This document shows, one piece after another, positions 35,500 through 50,671 of a DNA stretch of 64,000 nucleotides. The first letter of the stretch is position 1. The number at the start of each line of letters is the position of its first letter. Both the position numbers and the translations under genes were made by a program. The stretch spans positions 48,396,497 through 48,460,496 of the forward strand of contig JALGQZ010000002.1 in NCBI GenBank assembly GCA_023105745.1, in the 5' to 3' direction. Source of the DNA: Austropuccinia psidii. Lineage: Eukaryota > Basidiomycota > Pucciniomycetes > Pucciniales > Sphaerophragmiaceae. A model generated the notes under the pieces. The model was not told the DNA's origin, searched no databases, and saw only the letters and a program-made list of their open reading frames with translations.

Positions 35500-38400
35500 T
35501 AGAGCCTAATCCCCAGTATCAAACCTGAAAAATATTTAAATTTGTTTACAATTAACTCTTATTATTCCTTTTCTTCAAGTTATTTATAATATTATTCCTT
35601 AATTTAAGTTACATAAAGTAGAAATTAAATGAAGATAACCTCATAGGATCCCAAATACTGTTCAAAATCAGGGCTTATTCAATAATTGAACATAACCCAG
35701 AAATATTTTTAGATGGATTTATCATTTTTACTTTGAGGTTTCATAATTAACAAAGAATTTATAACAATAGTTATTATTTATTAAAGCTTTCTGTGAGTGT
35801 TATTTCACTGCTGTTCTTGTGATTGCAAGCTTTCTGAGTAATAATTTTGAAATTTTTCAGATTTTTAGATTGGAGGAACTGGCCAGATTGATATTGAAAG
35901 ACATTATTTGGCTTCTGAATTTTCAATTTGATGGAAATTGTGGCTAAAGAAGTGTGGCATATTTTATTTACAACACAAAAAACCAATGGAAATATGTCAT
36001 GGGGGATCTGGTAGAATAAATACAAGAAAATAGAATTCTTTATTAATCTGAAAATACTTTACTTCCTTTAATTGGAAGGTACCTGGAAAGATTAGAATCT
36101 GATGAATAAACAGGTTCTTCCGATTATAGTAATTTGATCTCCATGCCTGACATGCAGGATCCCACGGCCAAAAAGTATAAATCACCTGTTTTCTTTTAAT
36201 CTTCTGAAAGGAATATATTACTTTTTTTCCCCATCTTTGTCCCCCCCAATTACAATTCCTAAAATTTTCATGGTATTTTGGATGTTCAGAAGCGTTTTGT
36301 ACCTTTGAACATCATTACTTCCCTAGATCTTTCTACTATACCCATCAATATAAATTGAGAATTTGATGCTAGGCCTCAGGATTTGGCCTGGAAAAAATAA
36401 ATAAAGGAAATAGAATTCTTTAATTCTCTTATCTTACACTATTCCTCAGAAATCCGTCCACAATTTTGGAGGTGGACTCAGAATGATTTTCCCCCATTTT
36501 AGTATATTTAATTATCCCCACTCTATCCCTTTTTTATGAATTCCTACTGTACTATTATGATTATGGATCCTCACTCTGTTTATTTTCATAATGATTAGCT
36601 GAATTACATTCTTTTTTTGAAAAAATTAACACTAAATTGCCATTTCCATAGAATTCCACAAATCCCTTTTTGGGCTGAAAAAGAGGGATATTTTGGGAGC
36701 CCAAGAATCAATGTAAATATTTTCTTGAATTTTTCTTTTCTGGATTATGAGCACATAATTTTCTTTCTTTCAAAAAATAATAAAATACATTAATAGGATC
36801 AATTTTTATAATCTCTTTGGGTGGTGTAATCAATTTCAAAGGGTTAGAAAATTGACCATAGTTGGCCATGAAAAATATTGTTCAAAAATTATGGCACCTA
36901 GGAGGGGGCCCAAAGAATGGAAACAAGAAAAAAAGAGAAATTGATGAAAGCTTGGGGGCAGATTTTTTTAAATTTAATACCCCTATTAAGTTAATTCACC
37001 AATACTTATGTGAATTTAGGCCATTTTGGTAAATTCGCATAGGGGGTTATGTTAATTTACCAAAAGCTTAAGTTAGCTTAGCAATACCCTTTATTAATGA
37101 CTATATCTTCACTTATTTTTCTTTAAGTCAATATAAGTTTTGAAATTATCAATGTAGTAATTTTTATTCATTTATTTATTTTATTTCTCATGGGTTTTTT
37201 ACTTAGTAATTTATGTATTTTCACTCTTGTATCTAGTACTCCCCTTATTCTCTAATCAATAAATTAATTAGACCCTCCCCAGCCAGATCAAAAGCTTTTT
37301 CAATCTTCTCTTGAATCTATTTCAATTTTATTAAAAATATATTTTCTAATTAATTTCAAATTAACATGAAATTTACTATAGTGATATTCGGAGCTTATGG
37401 GGAAATTTTATAAAGGTCTTCTTTAGAAATATATTCAAATTAAAACTTTTCTTATCTTGAAAAATATTTTTTACTGAAGATAGTAAATGATATATTATCT
37501 TGAATCTAGATTATCAATGAAATTCTTATCATATTTTTGGATTTTATTGATTGGTATTTTCTCTCTAATTGATTTTAATTATTAAAGCTAGTAATAATAA
37601 ATTCCCAAAGGGACTTTGGCTTCAAGAATATTTGAATTTATTATTACAATGGAAAAGTAGGCTCTGAATACAGTATTCATTATTTTCCTTTTTACCAATA
37701 TTCAATATTCAGTAAATAGTGATAAATCAAAATAAGAACTTTATCAAGATCAAATGAATATATAATCTCCATTATTTAATCCGACTAGCATAAAAGCTCA
37801 ATCTACTAATAAAATAAGAAAAAGAATCTTTCATAATATGAGATAATAGGCTTAAGTATACTTTTTTCATAAGGGGGAAGACAAATGAAACTCTTTGCTA
37901 TCTATATTAGTTCAAAAAACTAATTAATGTTAATAACCTTTGATTTTACTTTGATAAATCACTTTACTAAATTCTTAAGCTAGTATGATCGTTATTACTA
38001 AAATCTCCTTACTGATATTATTTTATTAAGTAATTTATTTTGAAAACCCATGAATAATATCCAGCTTAAAAATTTGATCAAATGTAAAAACTTGAAGCCA
38101 TTAATATAAAACTAATTCCCTTAATCATTGGATTTTAATTCATTATAAGGGCAGGAAATATATTTTTCAAGGGTCTGAACTGGGTAAATCTACTATGATA
38201 TAGGGCAGAATGTCTGTATTTTCTTTGACTAAAATTGATGAGGACAGTCATTAATAAGACATATCAGGTTCCTGACAAAATTTTGTAAGATACCAAACTA
38301 CCCATATTAATTAGAAATCTTCCAAATAAAATCTAAAAGAGCATTAATCGAGCCCAAAATTTCAGGCTTATTGATTTAAAATATAATTATAGAAACAAAT

Positions 38401-41400
38401 AACATTATATTTTTCAATTTAATTTTTAAAATTGATCTAATTTAATAAATAAATCTCCCTATTTCTATATATAAAGTGAATCCTTGGAGCTATTTAACTC
38501 TCAATTAATTTTACATTCTTTTTTTGAATGGACAAATTTTTCAATGAAAGAAAATAAAATTTGAATTAAATTTCACCTAAAACCCAGGGGCTATATAAAT
38601 CATTTTTGAAAACTAAAAAATATTTTACCATATATCAAATCCACTATCAAAACTCTTTATATATTAATGAATCACCTAATTTGGAAAAAACTTTCCAAAA
38701 ATTGGAGCTATTATTCAGAACTTCTAACAGGTTTCAAAGAAGCTTAAATTAGTATATCAACCAAAATATTTCTGGATAAAATAATTTTAATAAGAGTTTT
38801 TTCAAAGAAAGAAAAAATGTTAAATTATATTTTAATTCATTTTCATATATTCATTTTCTTTTTAAGTGATATTCGAAAATAGAATTTAAATTAAATTTGA
38901 AAGAATACAAGAAGAAAAAATATATCATTATAAATATAGAACCAATTTAATTAATTGAATCTTTGAAAAAATATATTTGTATGTAAGAAAAAATATTAAT
39001 TAAAAGTACATTATTACATATCATACTAATAGAAAATAGAACTAACAGAATAGAAAAATCTTAATACCAATTATTATTTATTTTTCAGAATAATTGGTTT
39101 AATATAATAAATCATAAGATTTGATTTAAAATTTATTTTCACATATTCATAATTATGATAATATTTATATTCTTAAGTCTCATTAATTATGAAATATATT
39201 AATTTCCAAAATATAAAAAATAAAATTCATAATTTGAAACATTTTTCTTCTATAATGAAAAAGATTTGTAAAATTTGATTTTTACTATTTTCTTTGATTT
39301 TTTTCAGCCTATTCATCGTGAGAAGGAATTAACATTATATATCCAATTATATTAATTTAATAATAGTTAATTATCAAACTAGAGAAAAATTTTCAGTAGA
39401 ATCCCAAGCCTTCAATATGATGATATCTACTTGAGTAATGAAATTAGCTTACAGATATATTATAGAAGTCTATGAAATATTTATTTATGTTGAATACTGA
39501 TTTGGTCTGATATTGATTACCACATATTCAATGGTAATATAATTCATGTGTATAAATATGAATTATGAAGTCAAAGAAAATTGGAAAATTACCTTTTTTA
39601 TTATATATTTTAATGTTTAAATCTCTCTTTTGGGGTGTTCAAGATAGATAGAAATTTAAATTTAACCTCCAAAATATTTGATCTTTAATATTTAAAATAC
39701 TAACCAAATAATCAAGTTTTCAAAAATATATATTTTTATTCTTCTTTCAATTATTAAATTTTTTTCAACCATATAAAATATTGAAACAGAAATTAAATCC
39801 TCTTTTTATAAAAAAAAACCTACTTAACATTTTTTGAGGTGAACTTAAGCTCAATAATCTTAATAAAAATTTCAAAAGAATTATTTTCAATATCTTATTA
39901 TGAATTTAATATTTTAAAATTAGGTATTATTTCATCTCAATATATTCAAATAAAGAAAAAAAATGAGATTATCCATCAAAATATTTCAAAAAACTAGAGA
40001 AAAGTATCTTTTTTCAATAATAGAGAATCTCAAAACTTGTAGTTCCTGGATCAAAAATCTTTATGTTTTTGGATCAAATCCCACCTTTAATCAATTAGAT
40101 TTATAAAATCCCATAATTCATTATCTTCATTTTTTTTTCAGGTTCAAAATTTTTGGGTAACTAATGCTATGTTTTATTTGATAAATCCCAAATTTCTGTA
40201 AAATAAATTTAATAAAATTTTCATTAACAAAACCATTCAATTTTCTTTTCAATTTTTTTTAACCCACTCAACCAAATTCTTTTTACATACACTTCTACAC
40301 CCAAAAAATTCTCAAAACAACCTTTAACTTATATTTAGCTTTGTAACTGATTCAATTTCAACATATAAAGGATTTTAGTGATGGAAAATATGTTCAAATT
40401 GACACTTATATTGTGTCCTTAGTTGCCATTTCTGAAAGGCAATAGTTAAATGCATGTATTTCTTATTATTATATAAACATATATATATAACTATTCAGAA
40501 ATTTTATTGAAAGAAAGCTTTTTGTAACTATTTCAAACAACCCCTACTTCATTCGAAATTAATCGTATGATGATTAAGAATTATTCATTTTCTCAAAAAA
40601 CTTCAACATATTGAAAGAAAAATATATCTGTTAAATTAACCATTTATATTGTGAGATTAGAATAAAATGGTAAAGTATAATAATTGGGGAATATTGCATT
40701 GCTGTTTGGAATAATACAATAAGAAAGTGAAATACAAAAATAAGCTATTTATATGGGAAAATTCAAATAAAAGGGGAAAAGATTTTGGGTAACTCAAAAG
40801 TAGGTATTAAAAGGGTATATAATATTTACTTATGGTGGTTTTATATAGTTTTTACAAAGATAACAAAGTAATTTTTAGGCAGATTTTTATTGAACAAAAA
40901 AGTTATTGGCTTATAAAACTTGAATAAGAATTCAATTTAAATACCTTATTCTATTTTATATTTATATTAAATGGTACATAATATTTTTTGTGATATATAA
41001 AAGGATTTTTTTCTTTTTGTTTTAACATGTTCATTTTATGAGCGAAATTTTTTAAGACTTTGATTTAACTTATAAATAATTTCCTTCCAACAAGGCATAC
41101 ACAAATTTATAATATATTGTTTTGGAATACAAGATTTTATTAGCCCAAGAAGAGAAAAAAAAAGATCTTTTAAATTTCTTTCAAGATATAAATTCCATTT
41201 ATGAAATTCAATTGAAATATTCAAATGGAATTTCTCTTGATTTTGTAACATGAGTAACAAAATACACAAATCACAGCAGTATCAGTGGCTTTTAATTTGA
41301 ATTGTCAGTTGTGTAATCATCTTGAATAATTTATTTTCTAATTTTTTTAATCAGTGATTAAATTTTTCTAAAGATTACTAACCTCCAGAGCTACATAATA

Positions 41401-44400
41401 TTGAAAAAATCGGATATATAGTGAATAAAATCCAAAAATTAAATAAATGGTGAGCTCATAAACTTTACAATTTTTCAATTCACAATCGCATACTTAGTAT
41501 TTTTTTGTGTTTATTTAATATAACATAGTTTTTTTCAATTTTATTTGTTAAAAATATATTAATAGAGTATTCTTATAATTTAAAATTCAATTTAGAATCT
41601 CAGGGATAAATTTTGAGAATTATTCCTTCATAAATAAAAATTTCCTGTTAGTTTTGGTAAAATTCTTTAAGAAAGAAATTTAATTTCCAAAAAAAATTTT
41701 GATTCCATAATAAAAAAAATGACACCAAATATTTTTTAATTTGTAAAATGATACACTGATGATTTTCAATTTGAAAAAATATTAAATAAAGTTTTTTTAG
41801 TTTAAAAAATATTCAAATTTAGCTTTTCTATAATTTTTTAATTCCTTATTTCATTAGTTTTAGAATTAACAATCTTAAAGAAACCTGATTAAGAAAGAAT
41901 ATAATTATTTGAATCTCTTTGTTATTTTGATATAAATTTTGATATTTATCAATTGGAATGTTTTTATAATGAGCCTTGTTATTAACTATATCTGGTGATA
42001 AATCTATAGATATATTACAAATGTCAAACATTTCATGCTTTTTTTTAAAGAAACAACAAAAAATGAGTAATTTACTGTTTTTTTTTATTAATTTGATTGA
42101 ATTTTTTTGGATTTTTGTGTGAAATTGTTGAGTTCTTCCAAATTATTTAAATAATCCTAGGTTTCTTTGAAAATTAAAATCTAAATTAAATACCAGGATA
42201 TTGTATTCCTTTTTTTTATTGGGATAAAAGTTGTTTTATTTGGTTCAAAATTGTTTTTTTCAAAAAAATAAATCATATCATAACTTTGAATATTTAAGTT
42301 ATTTGCATCTATATGAGCTTCATTTTAAAAGGAATTTTTGGAAACGATTACATTTTCGAATAATTGAAAGGGATTTATTTCATTTCTATGTCATTGGGTA
42401 TTCCTGGAATATGTGATATTGGGTTTTTTCATAATGTTTTTATTTTAATAGATAGCTTTCTTTAATAAATAACTAATTCTTGAATTAATCAATTAATAAT
42501 AAACCTCAATTTTATTTAATTGATCATTATTTTCAGTAATTTCAATTGAATTTAATTCTGTTTTTTTTTTTGGAGAATAACCTACTTATTTTCCCTCATG
42601 AAATTTTTGTTTATATCTAATACTTATCAGATTACCCCTAATAAATTATGAATATTTTTAATATATTGTCTATCTCCTTGTGTATTATAAAGCTATAATA
42701 TGATTTATTTTATCTCCAAGAATAGAACCAAATTTTCATTGAATGAAGGAGCTTTATATATCAATACTGGTAATTTTGATCAATTATGAAATAATTTTTC
42801 TATTTTTAATGAACTGGTTGAATATGAAGCTATGGGTCATTTTATTAATTTGATGTGATTTATATTAATTTTTAATTTAAAGCTTTCAAATTACAATTAT
42901 AATCCATAAATAGAAGCTATTTTGAGCTTGATAATTTTCCTTTTTGTGAAGGTTGGATATGAGGGAAATGATGATGCACTAATATGAACATTCTGATTGG
43001 GGTCTAAAATTTGTTTGGTAAAAATCATGCCATTATCAGAACATTTCATTACATTAGTTAAAGAATTGGAAGAGATATTTTTTCTTTAATTGAAAGGGGT
43101 AATGAATAAAATCAAAACTAAATCACATTAAAAAATTAACAGCCAAAAAATCAAGAACCCAGCCCCTAGAGTCAGTAATTACAAAATAAATCCTTGTCAG
43201 TTGATCCATTATGAAAAAATGATTCCAAAAAGTTGGACTAGAAAAATCTTTTTTTTTTTTGGAGAATAAATGAAAAAGAATTTACTTGAATATTAAATTG
43301 AAGAAAAACTTTTTTTTGAATGGTAAATGAAAAAAAGGAAAAAAAATTAAGAATCCATTTTAAATAAATCCAGAAGTGATAAAAATTGATTCAAAAATTA
43401 GCAGGAGGGTTATTTTTTTACAAAGTGGTAAATAAATTTCAAATCAATGGAGATACAATTTTAGCTAAAAGACAAATGCTAGTGGTAGTCAGAAAAATAA
43501 ATCAGGATGTGTAGCCTATTAAAATAAGAAAATTAACCAAGGAAAAATTATTAAATCTAATTCTAAAATAAATTGAAACAAAAATATGGAAGTGAATTTT
43601 CAAAATAATGGAGGATTAGTTAAATATGATTTCAAAAAAAATAATGAATTGTAATTTTTTGATGAATTTGATTATTTTTTGAACAAAAAAAAAGGATTTG
43701 AGAATGAAATAGAAATGAAATGTTTTTTTTTTGAAAAAAATGACAAATTGATAGAAATAGAATAATTTTCTTTTTGTGGTATTTTTTTTAATTTATGAAA
43801 TGTATTTGATGTTTGTTGCCTTTTAAAAAGAATTATTTTTATTTTGAGAATATCTTTTGTGGATTTTTTTGCAAGTTGTTTTTGGATTATTTTTTTCAAG
43901 TATTCTTGATTGTTTTCATTTTTTTTTTAATTTTTTCAATCTTTCCCTTAAATTTAGTTGATTTATTTTATCTCATCTGATACTTTTTTTTGGACATTCT
44001 TTATTTTATTTTTTTAAATTTATTCATGAGTTTTTAGATAATGTTTTTTTTACTATCAAGGTAATACAATTACCTCAATAAGATAAATTAACCATAATAA
44101 AGTGAAAATATATTTCTTCTAAATTTATATAAAAGAAAATAATTAAAAAATTAAAATTGTGCACAAAATCTTTTAATGAAACTTACAAAATATTATCAAC
44201 TTTTTAAGCTCATCTTTTGTCAATTAATTTTAAGCTCCTTTCAAAATATTAAATATGCCTAGAATAATTCAATACTAAAATTATTAAATTAATTTTTCCA
44301 CTTCTCATTTTTGAATTAATTTTAACTGAATTTTATTCTTCTCCTGAAACCTCATTTTCTTAAAAATGCTCAAATTTCATTATTTTTTCATAGTAAAATT

Positions 44401-46234
44401 GTATCTGAACCTCCTTAATATCATTCTATTAGTCCATATTTAATTTCCTAATTTTTTTCCCCTCTTCCCATTTCTTCTTATCCCAATCTAATTCCAGAAA
44501 TTTTATCTCAAAATTAAATCCTAATCTCAAAACAAAAAAAGAACTTATAAATACTCTTTTGAGATGAGTCTAATAAATTGGTATATGATGGTGAAAATAA
44601 ATTCCTCAATTTATTTCAACCTACACTTTTTAATTAAAGCTTTAAATTTTTAATTCCTTTCCCTCTTTAAATTTATAATTATTCAATTTCCTTACTTTTT
44701 TAATTTAGAAATTGATTTAAGTATCTTTCTTTATAAAGTAAAATAATAAATTAAATTTTTATAAAGATTTTTTTTCATCATTAATAATTTTAAAATTTTG
44801 AATTCAATTTAAATATATAAAATGTTTAAAAAGGGACAAATTATTTTATTAAAAAATTAAACATAACATGCCATTACTCACTTATCATATTAAATTAATT
44901 TCATTTTTTTTTCTAATTAATGACTGATTTGAATTCTTGTGAATCAAAAATTTAAATTAAAGTAATCTTTTGTTTTATCAAAAATGAAATGATTCATTTA
45001 ATTATATACTAGATACATACTATTTAGCTTATTGGTAATTAATTCTTTGGCCTTATTGTTATGATATTCAGCTATGTTAGTTGTTATATTATTTTAAAAT
45101 CTTTTATTTGATACATATTTCTTCTTATCTGTTTTTAATCTATTTCAAATTATGTCTTCTGTAAGATTTCATTTGTTATGGGAGTTCTAATTGACTTCAA
45201 GTGCCATTAGTTAAAAACCATTTTGTTTACTTGAAGGTAGTCTTCTGACTTATTTTTGGTTCACTAACCCCAAAGTATGAATTGAAATTAGATTGGATCT
45301 TTAGTCGATGAATTATACATAAATGGTATGTTTGGGTGAGATTTCCTGAAAGAGTAAAGAGGTCTCCAGATGATTTGTAAGAATTATAAAGATGAGACTT
45401 TTTGCTTGGGGTCATTTTGAGTCAAATTTAAGTGTTAAAATGAGGAAATGGGTGGTGTATGAACCAAATTTGAGAGTATAAGATTGCAAGAGTGATCAAA
45501 TTAAATTAAATGTCAAGATAACTAATCTCAATTATCAAAGATGTTTTGAAGATCTAATTGGAGGAGTATGAAAAGATGATGATCTAGATATTTGGACCAT
45601 TGAGAACCAATTTAGGCTTGGAATTAGGTTTCAGATCAGAAATCTTGAATTTAACCAAAATATCAAATTTCATCAAAATACCAAGGGCTTCAGTTGAAAA
45701 TTGGGTTTTTTTCATGTGGCATTTACTCTGAAATACCACATTGTTTCAATGTGGTATTTGCTAGGTTTGAGACCCCCTAATATAAACCTATATGAAATTA
45801 ATTTTTATGATTAAAAAAAGGTTAGTGCAAGAGAACTATTCCTTTCACAAAATTAAAAAAAAGCTAGCTTTACACTTATTCTGTTGAAGTATTGATGAAA
45901 TCAATTTGCTAGACTCAAATCTCTTCAGGTTTCATGCAATATCAAGTTCTATTCTTGACACCAAAACCCATCCACTGAGTATGCTTTCTACTGTGCCTTT
46001 TTTTAAACTTTCTGTTCCTTTTTGAAAAGCATAATTAACTAACACAAAACAAGACATAAAGATATACAACATATATTAAAACTGCTAATATTATTAAGTC
46101 TATAATTTGGCCTTGATTGACAATTTTTTAACAATTCCAAAAGTCATATCAGAAAATTGGGCTAATATAAATGCTTTTTTGAACTCGTGTTTTTAAAATA
46201 CAAAGAATAAATAAACACTCAAGATTGGTAAGAC
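35500..46234. other. 10.7-kb AT-rich desert
   Basis: Long runs of A and T, no ORF with a recognisable family, no LTR ends, and no tandem array of note. Short ORFs (for example 41036-41269, 42231-42416, 43672-43899) have the Lys/Asn/Phe/Ile composition expected from translated AT-rich noncoding DNA. Confidence 0.6.
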
Positions 46235-49056
46235 TCAATAAGTATGTAGTAATTTGTGTTCTGATGAAATACCCGTTTGACTCAAAACAGTTATTAACCC
46301 TTTGATCATGACGACCAAACAAAATGGCATTAACAATCCAAATACTCCGACATCTTGCCAAATCCTTCTTCCACTTAACCTTTTCTATTACGGTCAAGAT
46401 CAAAAAGAGTCATGATAGTAAGTTTGTCAGTTGATGTTGTTATTAGAACTATTTACTGCTCATCTGATAACTTACTTGAATCTGGAGTTCTTTTCTCAAC
46501 AAAAGTTCATTATGAATCCTTGGCGATCTGGGATCCGTCATGAAAATCGATCTAGCTTTTCGGATGTGAAAAAGTACGACAAAGAAGCCAGCTGTTGGTT
46601 GTAATTATTTCAGTTAGCAATCGTTCAGTTGTGAAAATCTTTCTTCACCCTAATGAACTTTTCTCTTACCTGGCAAAAGTCCTGCTAACGTTGTACTACC
46701 AACACAGCCTAATATCTCAATGGTGCTACCCTCGCCACCGTTGCTAGCACCCAATTGAATCGCGCCAGTCGCTACTATTACCCATACGGCTATGGTCACC
46801 CATCTAGCTCGCCATAGTTTCTTCCCTACCAAAGGTTCATCCTCGTCTTCATCATCCCACTCGGCTTCTGCTCGTTTTGCTACGCCTAAACCTCTTCTCC
46901 TCAATTTTTTCCGTCTTGACGAAGCCGTATGGATCAGAAATGGAATCCTCATTAGATGAAAAAGAGCCGTTGTTGCTGGTCGCAAGGAGAGCGGAATTGA
47001 AGGAATTAAAACGATGAGAAGCAATACTCTTGAGGTTGAAATCCAGGGGTCATTTGAGGGTAATGATGCTAAAAAGTTGACTATTGGGACATCAATGGAT
47101 TGTCAGTTAGGCTTAATTTAACTCGACCGAGACTATCGAATCAAACCTTCATAACCACCATGTTCCATTCCAAGATATCCAACTAAACCCCATCCTAAAC
47201 AAATTAACTGAGCGTATAAAACTCCAAAAAATGCAGCTGATTCCCAAGAATAGCGACGAAGAGTGTAGCTTGAGAAGATGGAAGGTCGATTTGGCCCAGC
47301 TAGCAAAGGATCCGAGATTGGTGTTGGTTCATCAGACGAGGCAGCCAAGGAGACCATACGATGGGTTGGGTTCTTGGGAGGTTTATTAATTCGCTTAAGA
47401 GATCGAAGATGAGTAAAGGTGCTTTGAGGGGTCATGAGACAGAAGAGTAAGATGGCTAAAAATAAATGAACAATGAACATTTTGAAAACTCAAACAAAAG
47501 ACCGTTGCTCTGAAATCCAAAGACCAACCAAAGCCGCCCCAGGCAGTTCCCCCCATAATCTCACTATAAACATCGCCCGAACCGGTTGGTGGTAACTTTC
47601 TGCCGAGTTCGTTATTGAGTTGACGAAGTCTAATAGCAATGATTCCTATTGCGATTGGCCATAATGCTGTTAATAATGATGGCAAGGTGGAGAGCGTGGG
47701 AAAGACAGTGGGAAGAAAAATTGGTCGTCTTGGACGTGCAAAGTTAGGGATGAGAGAAAGTAAAGCGACGAGGGCAATGATAAAGACCCGCGAGTAAAGG
47801 ATTGCAGCTTTTGGGGTGTATTGTTTAGTGAGTTGAGCAAACTAAGATTGAATGGGAATTTAAAGAGAGTTGATGAGTGATAGATTGAGATGAGATGAGA
47901 TGTAAGCCAAATTTTGTAGTTGATTATTTTTACCAAATCAGAGACCATCATCATGTTAACCATTCCTCTTCCACCCGCGACGAATGCCCTGCCAATTTCA
48001 ACGATAGATTCACCAAACCAAAGGTTAAACCCTTTGAGCGTATCAGGAAATACAGCTGAAGCTACTTGTGCATAGGTTCGACCACCGACATAACGACCGC
48101 AAAGGACCAGGATGACGTGAGAGAACCAAGCAAGAAAAGCAATGAGAAACAAGACGGGCAGACCGATGGGTAAACCGAGGAGTAGAAAAGCATGCGGGAT
48201 GAATAAGGGCGCTGGGGAAAGACTGTTGAGGGCATCAAATTAGTGGGTTGATTGAAGTGGAAGTTTAGAAGGAGGAGAAAAAGACTTACATACTACTAGC
48301 GACGGCTAAGCTTACTTGCCAAATTTCTAATTCGCCACCCCAATCAAGTCTGCCGCCACCGTAAACTGCTTTTTTCTTGGGAGGCTTGAAACTCTTTGGA
48401 TAAGCTTGAATGGAGCTATCTGAAGTAGGACTAATTGGTTGATCACAGTCGGAAACTAATGGCTGTCTTTCACCATTTTCATCTTGATCATCTTCCTCAT
48501 CATGCTTGTGATGTTTTGACCAAATTAAGTTTATATGTTTATAATTTTGGGAGTGAGCCTCATCGTCATCTTCACCATCTTCATCATCGTCATTATTATT
48601 TCCATTATCATTTTGATTTATTTGAATTATTTGATCGTTTTGTGATTGATGGTGATAGTTTTGATGATCTTGATTTGATTTCAATTGGTTATCAGATTGA
48701 GATTGGGACCTGATTGCAATAGAATGATGATCAGACTGAGGAGATGGATTGAGATTATTTGATTGAAAGGACAAAATCCTAGCAGGAGAATAAGACAAAG
48801 ATCGATGATTGAGGTGATCCAAATCCAAATCTGAATGAAATTTTGATGAAGTTGTTGTTGAAGGCGTAGATGAAGAAGATGATGAGATTGATTGAATTGA
48901 ATTGGATGAATTCAAATTTAGCGTCGGAGTGACAGGCCGAGAAGTTGATTGCACGACGTTCAGATTAAGCTGGATTGACGAAGATGAAGTTGAAGATGAA
49001 GTTGAATTTGTTGAAGATGTTTGATTTTCAGTTTTGGATGAAATTTTTTTTGACAT
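46235..49056 (-). CDS. Amino acid transporter (AAAP family), seven exons
   Basis: Exons: 49056-48290, 48222-47934, 47841-47529, 47455-47147, 47080-46670, 46591-46476 and 46384-46235. All six introns are GT-AG, 66-92 nt. The splice after EIMGGTAWGGF (donor GTTGGT) and the donor at 47146 (GTTTGA) are chosen from protein continuity and are the least certain. The joined CDS is 785 codons with no stop. The first ~235 residues are polar, rich in Ser, Asn, Asp and Gln, and probably cytosolic. About ten hydrophobic segments follow, starting at IWQVSLAVASSILSPAPLF. EIMGGTAWGGFAILLFCLM resembles a conserved segment of fungal AAAP carriers. Such proteins exchange amino acids with protons, often at the vacuole membrane; substrate and location here are inferred. 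GC content is clearly above its surroundings. Confidence 0.85.
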
Positions 49057-49174
49057 CGTTTTTTTTAAAATTTTATAATTTTAATTTGAGAACCAAAGGC
49101 GCCAACTCCGATTAGCGCTAACCGAATTTAAGGAGATCGAATTATTACAGGGGGTTCAATTAAATTTGAGGGGG

Positions 49175-49204
49175 CTACGCCGCAGCAGCAGCAGCGCACG
49201 CCAT
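49175..49204 (-). other. Possible upstream ORF of the transporter gene
   Basis: Ten codons, ATG GCG TGC then GCT/GCG repeats and TAG, encoding Met-Ala-Cys-Ala6. It lies about 118 bases before the transporter ATG in a short GC-rich island (49100-49260). If transcribed in the leader it could lower translation of the transporter; the transcript start is unknown. Confidence 0.35.
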
Positions 49205-49260
49205 CGCCTTGGTCTAAAATTAACACTGGCGGACTGGTACGATAATCATCCATGACTGAT

Positions 49261-50666
49261 TGGAGAAATTTACTTGGATCTTCCCCAAGCATTTCAAATG
49301 AAATTTATCACTCTTCATTTGGATTGCATATTTCCTTATTAAGGCTTGTTCTAACTGATTTTTAAGTAGCGTGCTGGAAGGGTAATTTGAAGAAAACTTT
49401 TCAAAAAATTGACATACTCCTCCCCATCCTGTGTCTGAGATTGAAGCAGAATTTTCGGAATCTTTGGTAAGAATATGTATATTTTTAGATCCTTAAAGAT
49501 CCCCTAATCTCCATTTTAGTATAAAAAATCTGTGGATTAAGATAGCTTACCATACTTAAAAAACATGAGGCACCTGTCATGGGTGCTCTAAGATTCCATC
49601 AATATTAATCAAGTAACTTATCAAATATTAATTTGTGTTTGACTCACTGATAAACTCACAAAAAATAGTGCAAATCTTATGAAAATTGAATTAATGATAT
49701 CTTTTGGTTAATTATAATCTCAGAATTGATGGTTCTTAGAAATGGAAAATATAGTAAAAACATTGAATCCAAAAGTCAGATGTTTACAGTAACTTTCATG
49801 GGCTTAAAGGAAGATCCACCTCATAATTACTGTGGTCAACCAGCTATATCCAAAAATTTTATTTATATTAAATATAGAGACAAATTTAATTCTTGGAAGC
49901 TTGGATTAGGAACTTAAGCTCTTAAATTGGAATAATAAATCTCTTAAGATTTTTCTTACTAAAAAAAACAGAAATTAAAATCTTGGAAAAGTTAAAATAT
50001 AATTTATTTATTTAAATGAATTCAAATATTCATTGTTTTTTTAAAAAAAGCAATAGAATTAAGTAGAAATATGATCTTACTATTTCTGTTTTTCCAAACA
50101 AGAGTTCTGCATTTCAAATCTTGAAGAATTTTAATAAAAGAAATACTGAATAAAAGCCTATTACATTGTTTTTTCTTAGAAATTATCTTGATTTTTGAAA
50201 AATAACTTTCTTTTTTAATATTGAAATTATCAATAGTAGGATTTCTCAAAACTATAAAGCTCAACAGAGAATTGATTCAGGTTTTTTGATCAAATTACAC
50301 ATTCGAAAAATCCTAGTTTTTTTAGCTTATTGAGTCTGTATTTTGAGTTTTTTCAAGAGGACAGGGGTTTTCATTTGAAACCTACTTTCATTTTTAGAAC
50401 TTCCAATCCTTTTATTCAGCCTCATTTTTCATTCCTTTAACTTCATCCATTCTAAAAATCATTTTTTTAAGTTACTTTCCACAAAATTTATCATTAGTTA
50501 GTCATATGACAACGAAGCCTCATTTTTGTAATTTTTTTCTCAACCTTTTGAAAAACACATATTTTCTTCATCAATAAAGATCCCATTGATTATTTTCTTC
50601 CTGAATATCTAGTTTTAAGTTCCTTGTCAAAAACGTCATTGGATTTATAAATTTTACAAATCTACC
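49261..50666. other. No recognised gene
   Basis: AT-rich spacer between the transporter gene promoter side and E2. The ORF at 49726-49917 has no recognisable features. Confidence 0.5.
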
Positions 50667-50671
50667 ACATC

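Noticed and set aside
48435..48713. His-rich plus-strand ORF over the transporter
   Set aside because: Antisense to the Asp/Asn/His-rich first exon; composition is explained by that exon.
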